Shown here one piece after another: positions 20,700 through 30,702 of a stretch of 64,000 nt of DNA; positions within the stretch are counted from its first letter, which is position 1, and every line of letters starts with the position of its first letter. Origin of the DNA: Planctomycetota bacterium (GTDB lineage: Bacteria > Planctomycetota > UBA11346); the NCBI GenBank assembly GCA_016745075.1, contig JADGDD010000001.1, positions 1,125 to 65,124 of the forward strand. The letters are read 5' to 3'. The notes beneath the pieces are model-generated. The model ran no database searches. It was not told the DNA's origin and worked only from the letters and a program-made list of their open reading frames with translations. Both the position numbers and the translations under genes were made by a program.

Positions 20700-21483
20700 G
20701 TGGTATATTTTGTATGGTGCCCCTGCGATTCAAATCGCTGTCTTAAGTGCACTTATCTACTCCATCTTTTTATCTGTCGACCGGCATAGTGCTGGTGGTA
20801 AAATTAAAGGTATGGCGGTTATTCTTTTAATCGTAGCTGTTGCCGCATGGGGTGCTCAACGCGCAGAATTACACGCTGTGCAGGCCATGTTAGAAGCACT
20901 GTTGGTCGCTTCACCCTTGTTGCTGGTTATTATCTTTCAACCGGAAGTACGTCGTTTATTTATTCGTATGGGCGGTGTACTTACTAAAAATGATATTATG
21001 GCAGCAAGTTCTATGATCGACCGTTTGGTGGAAGCGATGCATTTACTTGCTGAAGAAGAAACTGGCGCGCTTATTGTGTTAGAGCGTGGTGACCATTTTG
21101 ATGATTATATTGCAGCGGGGCCGTTTGATTGCGCTATATCAGTACGTAGTTTGCGTACTATATTTTGGAAAAACTCTCCAGTGCATGATGGAGCCGTTAT
21201 TATCCGAACGATGGCTGGTGAAGAAGGCCGTGTTGTTGCCGCTGGGGTTATTTTACCGCTCACCCAAAACCCTGTTTACCGTGCTATGTCTGGTACTCGT
21301 CACCGTGCTGCTATTGGTATTTCAGAAGAAACGGATGCTATTGCCATTGTTGTGTCTGAAGAGAATGGCGACATTAGTTTTGTATCTTCGGGTAAAATAG
21401 AGCGTGGTTTATCTCGTGATGAATTGGCGGATAAATTACACGGAAACTTCGGTGCGCGAGCACGAAGGAATACAGCAGAATGA
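20692..21483 (+). CDS. cdaA: Diadenylate cyclase (CdaA/DisA_N)
   Basis: N-terminal TM helices, then FQPEVRRLFIRMGG, NSPVHDGAVIIR (DGA) and GTRHRAAIGISEETDA (RHR). Confidence 0.92.
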   Translation: MPEWYILYGAPAIQIAVLSALIYSIFLSVDRHSAGGKIKGMAVILLIVAVAAWGAQRAELHAVQAMLEALLVASPLLLVIIFQPEVRRLFIRMGGVLTKNDIMAASSMIDRLVEAMHLLAEEETGALIVLERGDHFDDYIAAGPFDCAISVRSLRTIFWKNSPVHDGAVIIRTMAGEEGRVVAAGVILPLTQNPVYRAMSGTRHRAAIGISEETDAIAIVVSEENGDISFVSSGKIERGLSRDELADKLHGNFGARARRNTAE

Positions 21484-22583
21484 ATATTTTCGGCCTTTTC
21501 ACCAACTGGGAATATAAGTTAATTGCCGTTTTATTGGCATCTGCTTTGTATGTCTATACGTCAGATAGAATTAGTGAAAAGAAAGACTATCCGTTCACAG
21601 AGATTCTTCCTGAGCATATTCTCTTGCCAGAAGGAGGAGACCGTTTTGTGGTGCGTAGTATTCAGCCACAAAATGTAGATATACGGGTTGCTGGTTCGCG
21701 CGAGTTTATAGAGGACTTAGCAGAACAGCAAACATTAACGATAGACTTATCTGGTCGGCAAATTATTGAGTCTGGTGAGATCATTGTTGAGATAGCAGAC
21801 CGTATGCTTGGCACAGGTCCGAATATTCGTGTTGAAAGTATATTGCCAAGAACTTTGCGTATTAATGTTGTGAAAGAAATACGTCGTCCAATTATTGTTT
21901 CAGACAACGTTTTAGTGAGCCATGCGCCAGAAGGCATAGAGGTCGTATCGCAATTAACGAAGAAGGTAGAAGTCTGGGTTCGTGGACCAGAAGATTTGGT
22001 TGCTAACATTAACCGTTTAGAATGTGAGCCAATTGATTTAGCTGAGTCACAGGTGCAGTTTGAACAGCCAACGTTAGAAAAACAATCGTATAGCACTTAT
22101 ACACGTATTAGTCCGATAGGCGGTGTGGTGTTTGAGGATGTATCAACGGTTCCAGTAGAGTTGGTCGTAGAACATAAAACATCAGAAAAAAGAAAAATGG
22201 TTCCGCTCAGTTATGCGCTGCCAGAAAATCTTGTAGATGAACGAGATATTGTTGTTCGTTGTGATAAAGAAGTCTCTATTACCTATACCTTGCCAGATAA
22301 ACGAATTGATGATTTTGATCCAGAGAGTTTACATGCGATCTTTCGTGTCTCACCAGAAGCAGCAATGAATACGGAAGAACCAGCAATTGTAGAAATAACC
22401 GGTAACCCACCAAGTTATGTTAAAATAGGCCAAGTTGATAAAGTGTATTATAAATTAGAACTGCGCAAAGAAGAAGTGATTAACCAGCCGCAGGAAACAG
22501 TGTCTCCTGTATTTGATGAGGATCAATTTTTGCTTGAAGAAGAATACGACCCCGCCACAAGCGTTCCGAATTTTTCTGAATAA
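21480..22583 (+). CDS. YbbR-domain (CdaR-like) protein
   Basis: One N-terminal TM (NWEYKLIAVLLASALYVYTSD) and YbbR-like beta repeats; ATGA overlap with cdaA. Confidence 0.8.
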   Translation: MNIFGLFTNWEYKLIAVLLASALYVYTSDRISEKKDYPFTEILPEHILLPEGGDRFVVRSIQPQNVDIRVAGSREFIEDLAEQQTLTIDLSGRQIIESGEIIVEIADRMLGTGPNIRVESILPRTLRINVVKEIRRPIIVSDNVLVSHAPEGIEVVSQLTKKVEVWVRGPEDLVANINRLECEPIDLAESQVQFEQPTLEKQSYSTYTRISPIGGVVFEDVSTVPVELVVEHKTSEKRKMVPLSYALPENLVDERDIVVRCDKEVSITYTLPDKRIDDFDPESLHAIFRVSPEAAMNTEEPAIVEITGNPPSYVKIGQVDKVYYKLELRKEEVINQPQETVSPVFDEDQFLLEEEYDPATSVPNFSE

Positions 22584-22610
22584 AACATAACAGGACAGCC
22601 AGTATATAGA

Positions 22611-22651
22611 AACAGCGGACACATCTTTTATGTGCCCGCTGTTTGTTTTTT
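22611..22651 (+). terminator. Rho-independent terminator after the folP-cdaA-ybbR operon
   Basis: AACAGCGGACACAT-CTTTT-ATGTGCCCGCTGTT then GTTTTTTG. Confidence 0.75.
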
Positions 22652-22665
22652 GTGTAATGTTTTTT

Positions 22666-23214
22666 CTATTGTGGAATTTTATATATCTTCGATGCGTTAA
22701 TAATGTATGCCTCCGCAGTAGATTTTTGTGCGATGGTGCCGGTTATGCTAACATGGTCTCCAGCCGCAAGGCCGCCATAACCTTTGAGGCCAGTTGGAAG
22801 AACCGTTCCCTTTTCATCAATGACTTGAATTAAAGCGGCAGCTGCAAGTATGGTCTCTTTCTTTTCACAACAGAAGTCCCAAGGCATGGAGCAGTGATCA
22901 TCCTCTCCGACATCACAGGCAATTGCTTTTTTGTCATCCATAAGGAGGAAGGCGGCTTTTTTAGATAAGAAAGGCAGTTTACGTCCACCAATTCGTCCAG
23001 TAATCGTGATGTCATCACCAACTGTAATCTTCTTCTTTGCATCAGTAATGCTTATTGGAGTAGATAATGCGGTTGTTGTTATCAGGTCGGCAGGAATGGC
23101 AACTGCTGGAGTTGTGGTTCCGGAGGCTTCTTGAGTATCTGGTGTAACTGTTGTATCTTCCGTACAGCTACTAAAGAGTGAACAGAGAACCAGTGGGATA
23201 AGTGTATATTTCAT
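22666..23214 (-). CDS. Putative lipoprotein with two OB-fold-like segments
   Basis: MKYTLIPLVLCSLFSSCTED lipobox; VGDDITITGRIGG and AGDHVSITGTIAQ repeats. Confidence 0.6.
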   Translation of the reverse strand: MKYTLIPLVLCSLFSSCTEDTTVTPDTQEASGTTTPAVAIPADLITTTALSTPISITDAKKKITVGDDITITGRIGGRKLPFLSKKAAFLLMDDKKAIACDVGEDDHCSMPWDFCCEKKETILAAAALIQVIDEKGTVLPTGLKGYGGLAAGDHVSITGTIAQKSTAEAYIINASKIYKIPQ

Positions 23215-23311
23215 ATGTTTATGATGGTAACGGATAGCGAGGGTCAAGGGTGGTGCAGAGCTGATGTCTGTGTGTTGGTTGCGTTTCTCTGTACAAAGAT
23301 ATTTTGTGGCT

Positions 23312-24511
23312 ATGAAGAGTCTTTATTGCTTACTTGTGTGTGTCCTCATTGGTTTGTGTGTAACCAGCTTGAATGCTGCTGATCTTGGTGGTGTGATGCC
23401 TAAGCATGTCCGGGTTGTTTGGACGAAAGACCCACAGCACGCTGCTGTTGTTTCATGGTCTACTGACGAGAAAAGTCAGACTAATGGCCTATTGCTTGGA
23501 ACAGAGCCACACCTGACAGGTGTTTCTGCACAAGAAACAGAAGTTGATGGACAGTTCACAGGTCGAGGTGATGAAGTGTTTTACTTTCATCATGTTCGTT
23601 TGAGTAATCTTGTGGCTAATACGACCTATTATTTTTCGGTTCAGAGTGGAGACCAGATATCACGGGTCTATCACTTTAAGACTGCTCCGGATACAGATGC
23701 TCCTTTCACCTTATTAGTTGGTGGAGACTCTCGTACGAATAGAGCGGATCGGCAGAAGGTGAATGTACTCATCAAAAAAACGCTGACAGAGCAGCCGCAG
23801 GTTTTGGCGTTTTGTCATGGTGGAGATTATGTTACGCATGGAACGAACCTGAAGCAATGGAAACACTGGTTAGATGATTACGAGCAAACAATAACGGATG
23901 AAGGCCGTGTTGTGCCGATTATGCCAACTCGTGGTAATCATGAAAAAGGTGGGGAAACCTATGATCAAGTTTTTCATAGCCCTGGCGATGGGTTTGGTAA
24001 AAACTTTTTTACAACCATGTTGTCACCCCAAGTCGCGGTTATTACCTTAAATACAGAGTGCTCTACAGCGGGTCGACAGCGCATGTTTTTAGAACATCAA
24101 CTCAAGCAATTGAAGACACAACAGGTTCGTTGGCAATTGACGAATTATCATCGACCTGCGTATCCTGCTATTAAAAAGCCATCATCTGCAAAAGTGGATT
24201 GGGTGCCTCTGTTTGAACATTACAATATTGATATAGCGATAGAATCCGATGGCCACTGTGTGAAGCGAACACTTCCGATTCGAAAAGATAAACCATCTGA
24301 TGATGGAGTGGTTTATGTCGGTGAGGGAGGTCTTGGTGTGAAACAACGTTCACCAAAGCTTGATCGTTGGTTCTTGCAGGCACCCGGCAAAGCAGGTTCT
24401 GAACATCATATACAGCTTATGCATTTCACCGCAGAGAAGATGACGTTCCAAGCGGTTCTACTAGATGGAAGTATATGGGATGAACATATTTTCTTACCAC
24501 GCGTTCGCTAA
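23312..24511 (+). CDS. Secreted metallophosphoesterase (purple acid phosphatase-like N-terminal domain)
   Basis: Signal peptide MKSLYCLLVCVLIGLCVTSLNA; FTLLVGGDSRTN, CHGGDYVTHG, MPTRGNHE motifs. Confidence 0.8.
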   Translation: MKSLYCLLVCVLIGLCVTSLNAADLGGVMPKHVRVVWTKDPQHAAVVSWSTDEKSQTNGLLLGTEPHLTGVSAQETEVDGQFTGRGDEVFYFHHVRLSNLVANTTYYFSVQSGDQISRVYHFKTAPDTDAPFTLLVGGDSRTNRADRQKVNVLIKKTLTEQPQVLAFCHGGDYVTHGTNLKQWKHWLDDYEQTITDEGRVVPIMPTRGNHEKGGETYDQVFHSPGDGFGKNFFTTMLSPQVAVITLNTECSTAGRQRMFLEHQLKQLKTQQVRWQLTNYHRPAYPAIKKPSSAKVDWVPLFEHYNIDIAIESDGHCVKRTLPIRKDKPSDDGVVYVGEGGLGVKQRSPKLDRWFLQAPGKAGSEHHIQLMHFTAEKMTFQAVLLDGSIWDEHIFLPRVR

Positions 24512-24515
24512 CAAT

Positions 24516-24881
24516 TTACTCGTTATATTTGCGGCTTGATCCACGGAATACATCAGCGGGGTATTTTTCACCCGCTTTTTTTAGTTTTTGTTCAAAGGCG
24601 GCTGTTAGGTCTACCCCAGAACGGTCAGCAAGCCTTGTTAGGAGAATAAAAACATCGGCCATTTCATCAGCCCAGTCTTGCTCTTTGCCAACGGGTATTA
24701 AAGGACCACCGTTGCTGTCATCATGCCAGCGGACAATATCAGCAAGTTCACCCATTTCTGAAATAACAGCGAGTAAGAGATTGCGCGCAGAATGGAATTG
24801 ATCCCAATCTCGTTCTGCGGCAAAATCAGCAGCCTGTTGTCGTATATCTTCAAGGGTAAGGTGGTCTGAAAACTTGGGCAT
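24516..24881 (-). CDS. MazG-like / XTP3-type nucleotide pyrophosphohydrolase
   Basis: FHSARNLLLAVISEMGELADIVRW..DEMADVFILLTRLADRSGVDL (EExxE..ExxD pattern). Confidence 0.85.
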   Translation of the reverse strand: MPKFSDHLTLEDIRQQAADFAAERDWDQFHSARNLLLAVISEMGELADIVRWHDDSNGGPLIPVGKEQDWADEMADVFILLTRLADRSGVDLTAAFEQKLKKAGEKYPADVFRGSSRKYNE

Positions 24882-24886
24882 ATGTT

Positions 24887-25474
24887 TTACGAGAGCGTCT
24901 TTACACAAAGATCAGTAACAGAATCGGTGTAGGTGTTGAGCGGGCCTTCCATGCGGCCATAAATAACATAAGTAGCGACTTGTAAAAAGATGCCGATAAT
25001 TGCAGCGCTAACTAAGATTGATTCTTCTTGATCTTTTTTGCTCAGTTTTTTCTGAGCCTGATGTTCTCGTTCTGCAAAAATAGCATCAGCAAGAACATCT
25101 TGTGGCATCCGCATGTCTTCTGGTAGTACTTGAGCAAGTTCATGCTGAACAAGCAAGACTAAGCGAAATACGAGTGGCTGTTCATCGTAAAGAGTAAACA
25201 TTGCAGCGACTGAAGCGCGTAAGCGCTCAAGAAAAGGCGCCTCGCCAGCCATCGCTGTATCGAGCAGTTGAACAACTTCGCTGAGATGTTCTTGGAAGAG
25301 GGCCAGTGTTAGCGCGTCTTTATTTGGCCAATGGCGGTAGAGAGCAGCTTCAGAGCAGCCGGCATGTTTAGCAATTTCCCGAATGCCCGTAGCATGGACC
25401 CCACGTTCGACAAAGAGTTGAAGGGCCGCTTGTTTTAGCGGTTCACGAGCTTTTGGAGGACGAGGCATAGCCAC
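24887..25474 (-). CDS. TetR family transcriptional regulator
   Basis: LKQAALQLFVERGVHATGIREIAKHAGCSEAALYRHWPNKDAL. Confidence 0.9.
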   Translation of the reverse strand: MAMPRPPKAREPLKQAALQLFVERGVHATGIREIAKHAGCSEAALYRHWPNKDALTLALFQEHLSEVVQLLDTAMAGEAPFLERLRASVAAMFTLYDEQPLVFRLVLLVQHELAQVLPEDMRMPQDVLADAIFAEREHQAQKKLSKKDQEESILVSAAIIGIFLQVATYVIYGRMEGPLNTYTDSVTDLCVKTLS

Positions 25475-25516
25475 ATGTTGGCGAGCGTCCGTTAATAAAT
25501 CAAGCGCTGATTTTTT

Positions 25517-26434
25517 TTACTCTCGGTAATCAGCTGCGTTGAGAGCGTACCATTCGTAGGCGCGTTCAATAGCATTTAAGCGATTGATTCGGTTGGCAAG
25601 TGGGTTAAAGCCGATGTCTTCATTGGTGAGGGCAAGGAAGGTCGAATAGATATGTTTGCCAGCAACGTTTGCTTCTAGAGCTGCAATCAGGTAGATAACA
25701 GCAGGCTTATATTCAAGACGACGAATGCTTTCGGCAGCAAAACGGCGAACACCAGGATTGCGGTCAGTCAGTGCACGGACCAGTGCATCGCCGTGGTTCA
25801 AGTCGCCAAGATCACCAAGGGCAATTGCAGCCATACGGCGTGTGTGCGAATCTTCGTGATGAAGGAGTGCATCTACTAATAGCGAACCTGCTTCATGGCT
25901 ATCAAATTTGCTAATTTGTACAATCGAACTGGTTTTGAGGCCGGTGTTATCTTGTTGAATTTGGCTGATGTGTGTTTGTGCTTCTAGCGCTTTTAGGCGT
26001 TCAAGAGCATTCACCGCAGGCATGCGCATTGCTTTGTATTTACCTGTTTCATCAGTACAGTAAAAAGAAAGAGTTGGTATGGCTTCACGTGCGTTCAATT
26101 TGCCAAGGGCATCGATAGCGGCAATGATTTCCTCTTTGGTGTTGAGGACAGGATCAAGGAAAGGCATAATATGCGGAATAAACGCGCTATCATTGAGATT
26201 GGCACTACGTGCGATGGCATCAACGCGAGCGGCAATACCTTTTTTATCATGAATGTTTTTGATTTTTTCTTTTGTGGCAAGAATACGCAGTAACGCTGCT
26301 TTATTAAGGTGGTAGCGTTGATTGGCTAGGCGTGCAGCCATGACGATAGGATCATCTGTTGGCGGTGTTAGCGTAGTTTCCGCAGCAGAAAGTCCGCAGC
26401 AGAGAAGTATGGCAAGCACAACGATTGAACGCAT
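25517..26434 (-). CDS. Secreted HEAT-repeat protein
   Basis: Signal peptide MRSIVVLAILLCCGLSAAE; HEAT units such as RRMAAIALGDLGDLNHGDALVRALTDRNPGVRRFAAESIRRL. Confidence 0.8.
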   Translation of the reverse strand: MRSIVVLAILLCCGLSAAETTLTPPTDDPIVMAARLANQRYHLNKAALLRILATKEKIKNIHDKKGIAARVDAIARSANLNDSAFIPHIMPFLDPVLNTKEEIIAAIDALGKLNAREAIPTLSFYCTDETGKYKAMRMPAVNALERLKALEAQTHISQIQQDNTGLKTSSIVQISKFDSHEAGSLLVDALLHHEDSHTRRMAAIALGDLGDLNHGDALVRALTDRNPGVRRFAAESIRRLEYKPAVIYLIAALEANVAGKHIYSTFLALTNEDIGFNPLANRINRLNAIERAYEWYALNAADYRE

Positions 26435-26546
26435 AAAGAGTCTCCTAGAACAAATATAAACTACCTGCTGATATGATGGGTGCTAGTGCTGTCCTATACG
26501 GAGGATAGGGGTGTAATAGACAATCATGAGTGTACTCAAGGTCGAG

Positions 26547-27617
26547 TTAGTCTTGTTCTTCTTCAGATGGGGCCTTGGGAAGTTCTGACAGAATAAAGCC
26601 ACCACTGTCAAAGGGGTTGTCTGAGGTGTGAGCTGGTTCGTCCTGTGGCTTCGGCTTTTCAGTCTTGGCTTGATCCGTTTGAGTGGTGACAGCGGCTAGG
26701 CGGCTGGAGCTTTTTTGTTGGCGGCGGCTACGGATACTCGGCGGTACTGCTGTGTGTTCGCCAGAGGTGGCAGCTCGAATGCGGTCCCATGTTTGTGTTT
26801 CTTGTTCGCGGGGTATGGAACTAAAGCGGGCAGTGTCTATGCGTTCACTTTCAAGTGCCTTCCCAGAAATGAAGGATTGCACCCATGGATTATCACTGTG
26901 TTGTATATCTGCTGGAGTCCCACTCGTCACGATGCGTCCTTGATCGAGCATAATAATGCGGTCTGCGATGGTGAAGGCACTGGCAATATCATGAGTGACG
27001 ACAACAGAAGTGACAGAGAGTTGTGAGCGTAGTCGTAAAATAATTTGGTTGATAACATCTGTGGTTAGTGGGTCGAGTCCAGAGGTTGGCTCATCATACA
27101 AAACAATAGGTGGGAGATTAATGATAGCTCGGGCAAGCCCAGCACGTTTACGCATCCCACCAGATAATTCGTCTGGATATTTTTCAAGCGTATGGGACAG
27201 CCCGACCATGCTCAAGCGCTCACGGACTTGTCGCTCAATAATATCGTCGTCCATTCTATCTTGATAGAGGGGAAATCCGACATTTTCTAAAATAGAGAGC
27301 GAGTCAAAAAGGGCGGCATATTGAAAAACGTAACCAATGTTTTTTCTATAAGCTAATCGCTCATGTTCAGAAAGCTCTTGTGGGCTTTGTCCAAGTACTT
27401 CAATGTGGCCGCTGCTCGGTTCAAGTAAGCCAATAATACTTTTAAGGGTGACACTTTTTCCCGTTCCTGATCGCCCTAAAATAACTAATGTTTCACCGCG
27501 TTGCACTTCAAAACTAAGGTTATCGAGTACTAAATGTTTATCAAAACGTTTGCAGAGTTTATCAACAATTATAGCGGGAGGGCCGGATGGAGTAGCGTGT
27601 GAGAAAGAAGAGGTCAT
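26547..27617 (-). CDS. Mla/Ttg2A-type ABC transporter ATPase
   Basis: VILGRSGTGKSVTLKSIIGLL, FQYAALFDSLSILENVGFPL, LSGGMRKRAGLARAI, LYDEPTSGLDPLT; extended low-complexity C-terminus. Confidence 0.85.
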   Translation of the reverse strand: MTSSFSHATPSGPPAIIVDKLCKRFDKHLVLDNLSFEVQRGETLVILGRSGTGKSVTLKSIIGLLEPSSGHIEVLGQSPQELSEHERLAYRKNIGYVFQYAALFDSLSILENVGFPLYQDRMDDDIIERQVRERLSMVGLSHTLEKYPDELSGGMRKRAGLARAIINLPPIVLYDEPTSGLDPLTTDVINQIILRLRSQLSVTSVVVTHDIASAFTIADRIIMLDQGRIVTSGTPADIQHSDNPWVQSFISGKALESERIDTARFSSIPREQETQTWDRIRAATSGEHTAVPPSIRSRRQQKSSSRLAAVTTQTDQAKTEKPKPQDEPAHTSDNPFDSGGFILSELPKAPSEEEQD

Positions 27618-28405
27618 AGTGAATCTACTTTCTGAATCCATTTCCGAGCGATTTTTTTTATTCGTTTATCAATGGCTGGTTCTGCTTTCATTGTTACGTT
27701 CATGTTCGGTGCGAGTATAGTGGCGGTGGGGTGGCCAATAGATAATAAAGCAGCATCGTCTTCACTTTCTATGTTTTCTACACGGGTACCGCGCAGGTGC
27801 CAGCCGACTCGGTTGTTTTCTCGAATGGGAACATAGTGTTCGTCAAAGCCGTCATGGCCGTGAGGGCAGAGTAGTAACTCTTCCCAATCAATACGTTTAC
27901 GGTTTGGGAAGTTACAGTTGAGTACATACCCGCGAAATTCTTGACGTTTTAAACAGACTAGCGCCAACTCTGCACCAGCTTCAGCAGCTTCAGTCCATGA
28001 ACCCTCGTCGCCATGGTCTTTGCTGAGGGCGAGTGCTGCCGATTGGTTTTCAATGCAGGATTCTAGGGCCGCACCTACAGTTCCGCTATAAAAAATACTA
28101 CGGCCAACGTTTGGACCATTATTAATACCGCTTACCACCAACAGTGGAGGGCTTGGACATAATATATCGAGAGCAATTTTTACGCAATCGGTTGGGGTGC
28201 CATCAATGGAAAACCCAAAGAAGTCTTCGCTATGAACTGGAGTAATGGTGAGTGCACGATCAAGGGTAATAGCTTGGCTTTGTCCACTGTGTTCAGTAGC
28301 AGGAGCAACGGCCAATACCGGTTGCTTACACTGTTTGCGTAGTGCTGTGTAGAGCTCTCGCAGGCCAGGTGCATGAATGCCGTCATCGTTCACAAGGAGT
28401 ATCAT
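27614..28405 (-). CDS. surE: 5'-nucleotidase SurE
   Basis: MILLVNDDGIHAPGLREL, VAPATEHSGQSQAIT, VSGINNGPNVGRSIFYSGTVGAALE. Confidence 0.93.
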   Translation of the reverse strand: MILLVNDDGIHAPGLRELYTALRKQCKQPVLAVAPATEHSGQSQAITLDRALTITPVHSEDFFGFSIDGTPTDCVKIALDILCPSPPLLVVSGINNGPNVGRSIFYSGTVGAALESCIENQSAALALSKDHGDEGSWTEAAEAGAELALVCLKRQEFRGYVLNCNFPNRKRIDWEELLLCPHGHDGFDEHYVPIRENNRVGWHLRGTRVENIESEDDAALLSIGHPTATILAPNMNVTMKAEPAIDKRIKKIARKWIQKVDSL

Positions 28406-28408
28406 TGT

Positions 28409-29833
28409 TTATCCAGCATCCGTTCCGTATTTTTCAAGTTTACGGTACAATGTTTTTAGGCCAATCTGCAATAGGCGTGCTGCTTTGCTTTTATTACCGT
28501 TGCAGTGGTCTAGTGTTGCAAGAATGTGACGGCGTTCAACTTCATCAAGTGGTAAGCCAATAAGTGTTTGAATGTCATTCAGACTGTTGGTTGCAGGGTC
28601 TTGTGATGCAGGGCTGGCTTGAGGTACTTGTGGGTGCGCTGATGGTACCGCTGTTGGACTGGTTGGAGCTTCCCAGTTATCTGAGGTAATATGCTCGGCT
28701 CCAATAACGGAGCCAAGGCTAAGGATATAACATTTTTCTAACGTATTTTCTAATTCGCGAACATTACCATGCCAATCTTGCCGCCTTACAACTTGTAATA
28801 ATTCATCACTGGCGGTTTTATTGCCACCGTGTTTATTATTAAAGCGGTCAATAAAAAATGTGGTAAGGACGGGGATGTCTTCGCGGCGCTCGCGTAGGGG
28901 AGGAACACGGATAGTAATGACGTTGAGACGGTAATATAAATCCATGCGGAAATTGTTTTCTAAAACTTCTTCTTTTAAATTTCGATTGGTTGCACAAATT
29001 AGTCGAACGTCTGTGTTGAGTTCTTGGGTGCCGCCAACGCGATGAAAACGGCCATCTTGCAACACGCGTAATAACTTAACCTGTGCGTCTAATGGCATTT
29101 CACCAATTTCGTCAAGAAATAAGCTGCCGTTATCACAAGCTTCAAATTTCCCTTTTTTCTGTTGAATTGCGCCGGTAAATGAACCTTTTTCATGGCCAAA
29201 TAATTCGCTTTCAATTAAGTCATGTGGAATGGCGGCGGTATTTATTTTAATGTAAGGAAGTGAGCTTCGTTTAGACAGAGCGTGTACGGCATCTGCAATG
29301 AGTTCTTTACCAGTGCCGCTTTCGCCTTCAATAAGCACGGTGGTATCCGCGCTGGCCACTTGCCGAATCATAGCTTTCACGTTTTTGATTGCAGCGGAGG
29401 TGCCAATAATACGGTCAAGTGCCTCGTCAAAACCAAGTTCTTTACGTAGTGCTTGGTTTTCTCTGGTGGTGGAAGCAAGTCTAGTGGCGCTTTCAAGAGT
29501 TGCGCGCAGGCGGCTTAAATCTACGGGTTTGGTTAAATAATTAAAGGCACCTTGTTTAATCGCAGAGACGGCAGTCTCTTCATTCCCGTGGCCAGTAATA
29601 AGCACCCATGGCAAACCTGGGTGTTTCTCGTGAGCAAGTTCCATCGTCCCCAGGCCGTCTAGGTTTGGTAGCTTCAGATCGCACAAAACAACATCAACAA
29701 TGGCAGCTGTTAATTTGGCTAAGCCCTCTTCACCACTGCTGGCGGTGAGACAAGAATGGCCATCACTGGTAAGAATATCATCGTAGGTATCGCGGTTAGT
29801 AGGGTTATCATCAATGATAAGAATGGTTGCCAT
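28409..29833 (-). CDS. NtrC-family sigma-54 dependent response regulator
   Basis: Receiver ([16 protein letters not shown]), AAA+ with [22 protein letters not shown] (GAFTGA variant GSFTGA), C-terminal Fis-type HTH ([26 protein letters not shown]). Confidence 0.93.
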   Translation of the reverse strand: MATILIIDDNPTNRDTYDDILTSDGHSCLTASSGEEGLAKLTAAIVDVVLCDLKLPNLDGLGTMELAHEKHPGLPWVLITGHGNEETAVSAIKQGAFNYLTKPVDLSRLRATLESATRLASTTRENQALRKELGFDEALDRIIGTSAAIKNVKAMIRQVASADTTVLIEGESGTGKELIADAVHALSKRSSLPYIKINTAAIPHDLIESELFGHEKGSFTGAIQQKKGKFEACDNGSLFLDEIGEMPLDAQVKLLRVLQDGRFHRVGGTQELNTDVRLICATNRNLKEEVLENNFRMDLYYRLNVITIRVPPLRERREDIPVLTTFFIDRFNNKHGGNKTASDELLQVVRRQDWHGNVRELENTLEKCYILSLGSVIGAEHITSDNWEAPTSPTAVPSAHPQVPQASPASQDPATNSLNDIQTLIGLPLDEVERRHILATLDHCNGNKSKAARLLQIGLKTLYRKLEKYGTDAG

Positions 29834-30702
29834 TAGGAATCACTTTCATGAACAAAAAAATCAACAGGTATACTGGGTTCTGGTAGGCCATCACGCGTGC
29901 GTGCGGGGCCAAGGCCAGTAGGGAATTCAATGGTGAAATTAACACCTTGGTCTGGGTCGCTGGTCACATGAACTTTGCCATTATAGAAATCAACAAGGCG
30001 TTTAACAATGGCAAGCCCGAGGCCAGTGCCACCATCTTTAGCGGAGTAAAACGGATCAAAGAGGTGGGCAGCAGCAGAACTATCCAAAGATGGCCCGTTA
30101 TTTGCAATCATAATCCGAATAGAGTCTTGCCCATTTCTAGTCATGATAATAACTTGTTTACGAGCATTTTTGGTTGTTGTGTGGGCAAGCAGCGCATCAT
30201 GGGCATTAACAATGATATTGAGAAAAATCATTCGTAAATGGGTGACATCAGCAGGAACAGCGCGGAGATCTTCTGATGGCCGAAAACTAATATCTATATT
30301 GCCTTGTTGGAACAATTCTTCTTGTTCGTGAATAATGTGTTGAAGCAGTTCATTAATATCAACGCGTGCGTGTTCTGCCTTTTTCGGGCGAGCAAAGCTC
30401 AGGAAAGAAGCGATGATGTTATCTAATTGTTTGGTAGAATCGGCTACTCGCTGTGCCCTTTTTTCTAATTTGTCGGAATCAATAGTCCCGCCAGAGTGGC
30501 ATTGCTGAAGAATCATATCCATAGTGAGACTAATTGCCCCAAGTGGGTTTTTTAATTCGTGTACAAGCCCGCTGGCTAGTTGGCCAATTTCAGCAAGACG
30601 ATCACGGTGCGCTTCATCTTCCGGAAGGGCGAACCCCATGTTGTGTGGAGAGTTGTGTGAAGAGTTTTGAGAAGAACTCTGTGTGTTGGGGTCCTCATTC
30701 AT
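29833..30702 (-). CDS. Sensor histidine kinase (NtrB-like, soluble)
   Basis: LASGLVHELKNPLGAISLTMDMI H-box, FLNIIVNAHDAL, DGGTGLGLAIVKRLVDFYNGKV. Confidence 0.9.
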   Translation of the reverse strand: MNEDPNTQSSSQNSSHNSPHNMGFALPEDEAHRDRLAEIGQLASGLVHELKNPLGAISLTMDMILQQCHSGGTIDSDKLEKRAQRVADSTKQLDNIIASFLSFARPKKAEHARVDINELLQHIIHEQEELFQQGNIDISFRPSEDLRAVPADVTHLRMIFLNIIVNAHDALLAHTTTKNARKQVIIMTRNGQDSIRIMIANNGPSLDSSAAAHLFDPFYSAKDGGTGLGLAIVKRLVDFYNGKVHVTSDPDQGVNFTIEFPTGLGPARTRDGLPEPSIPVDFFVHESDS

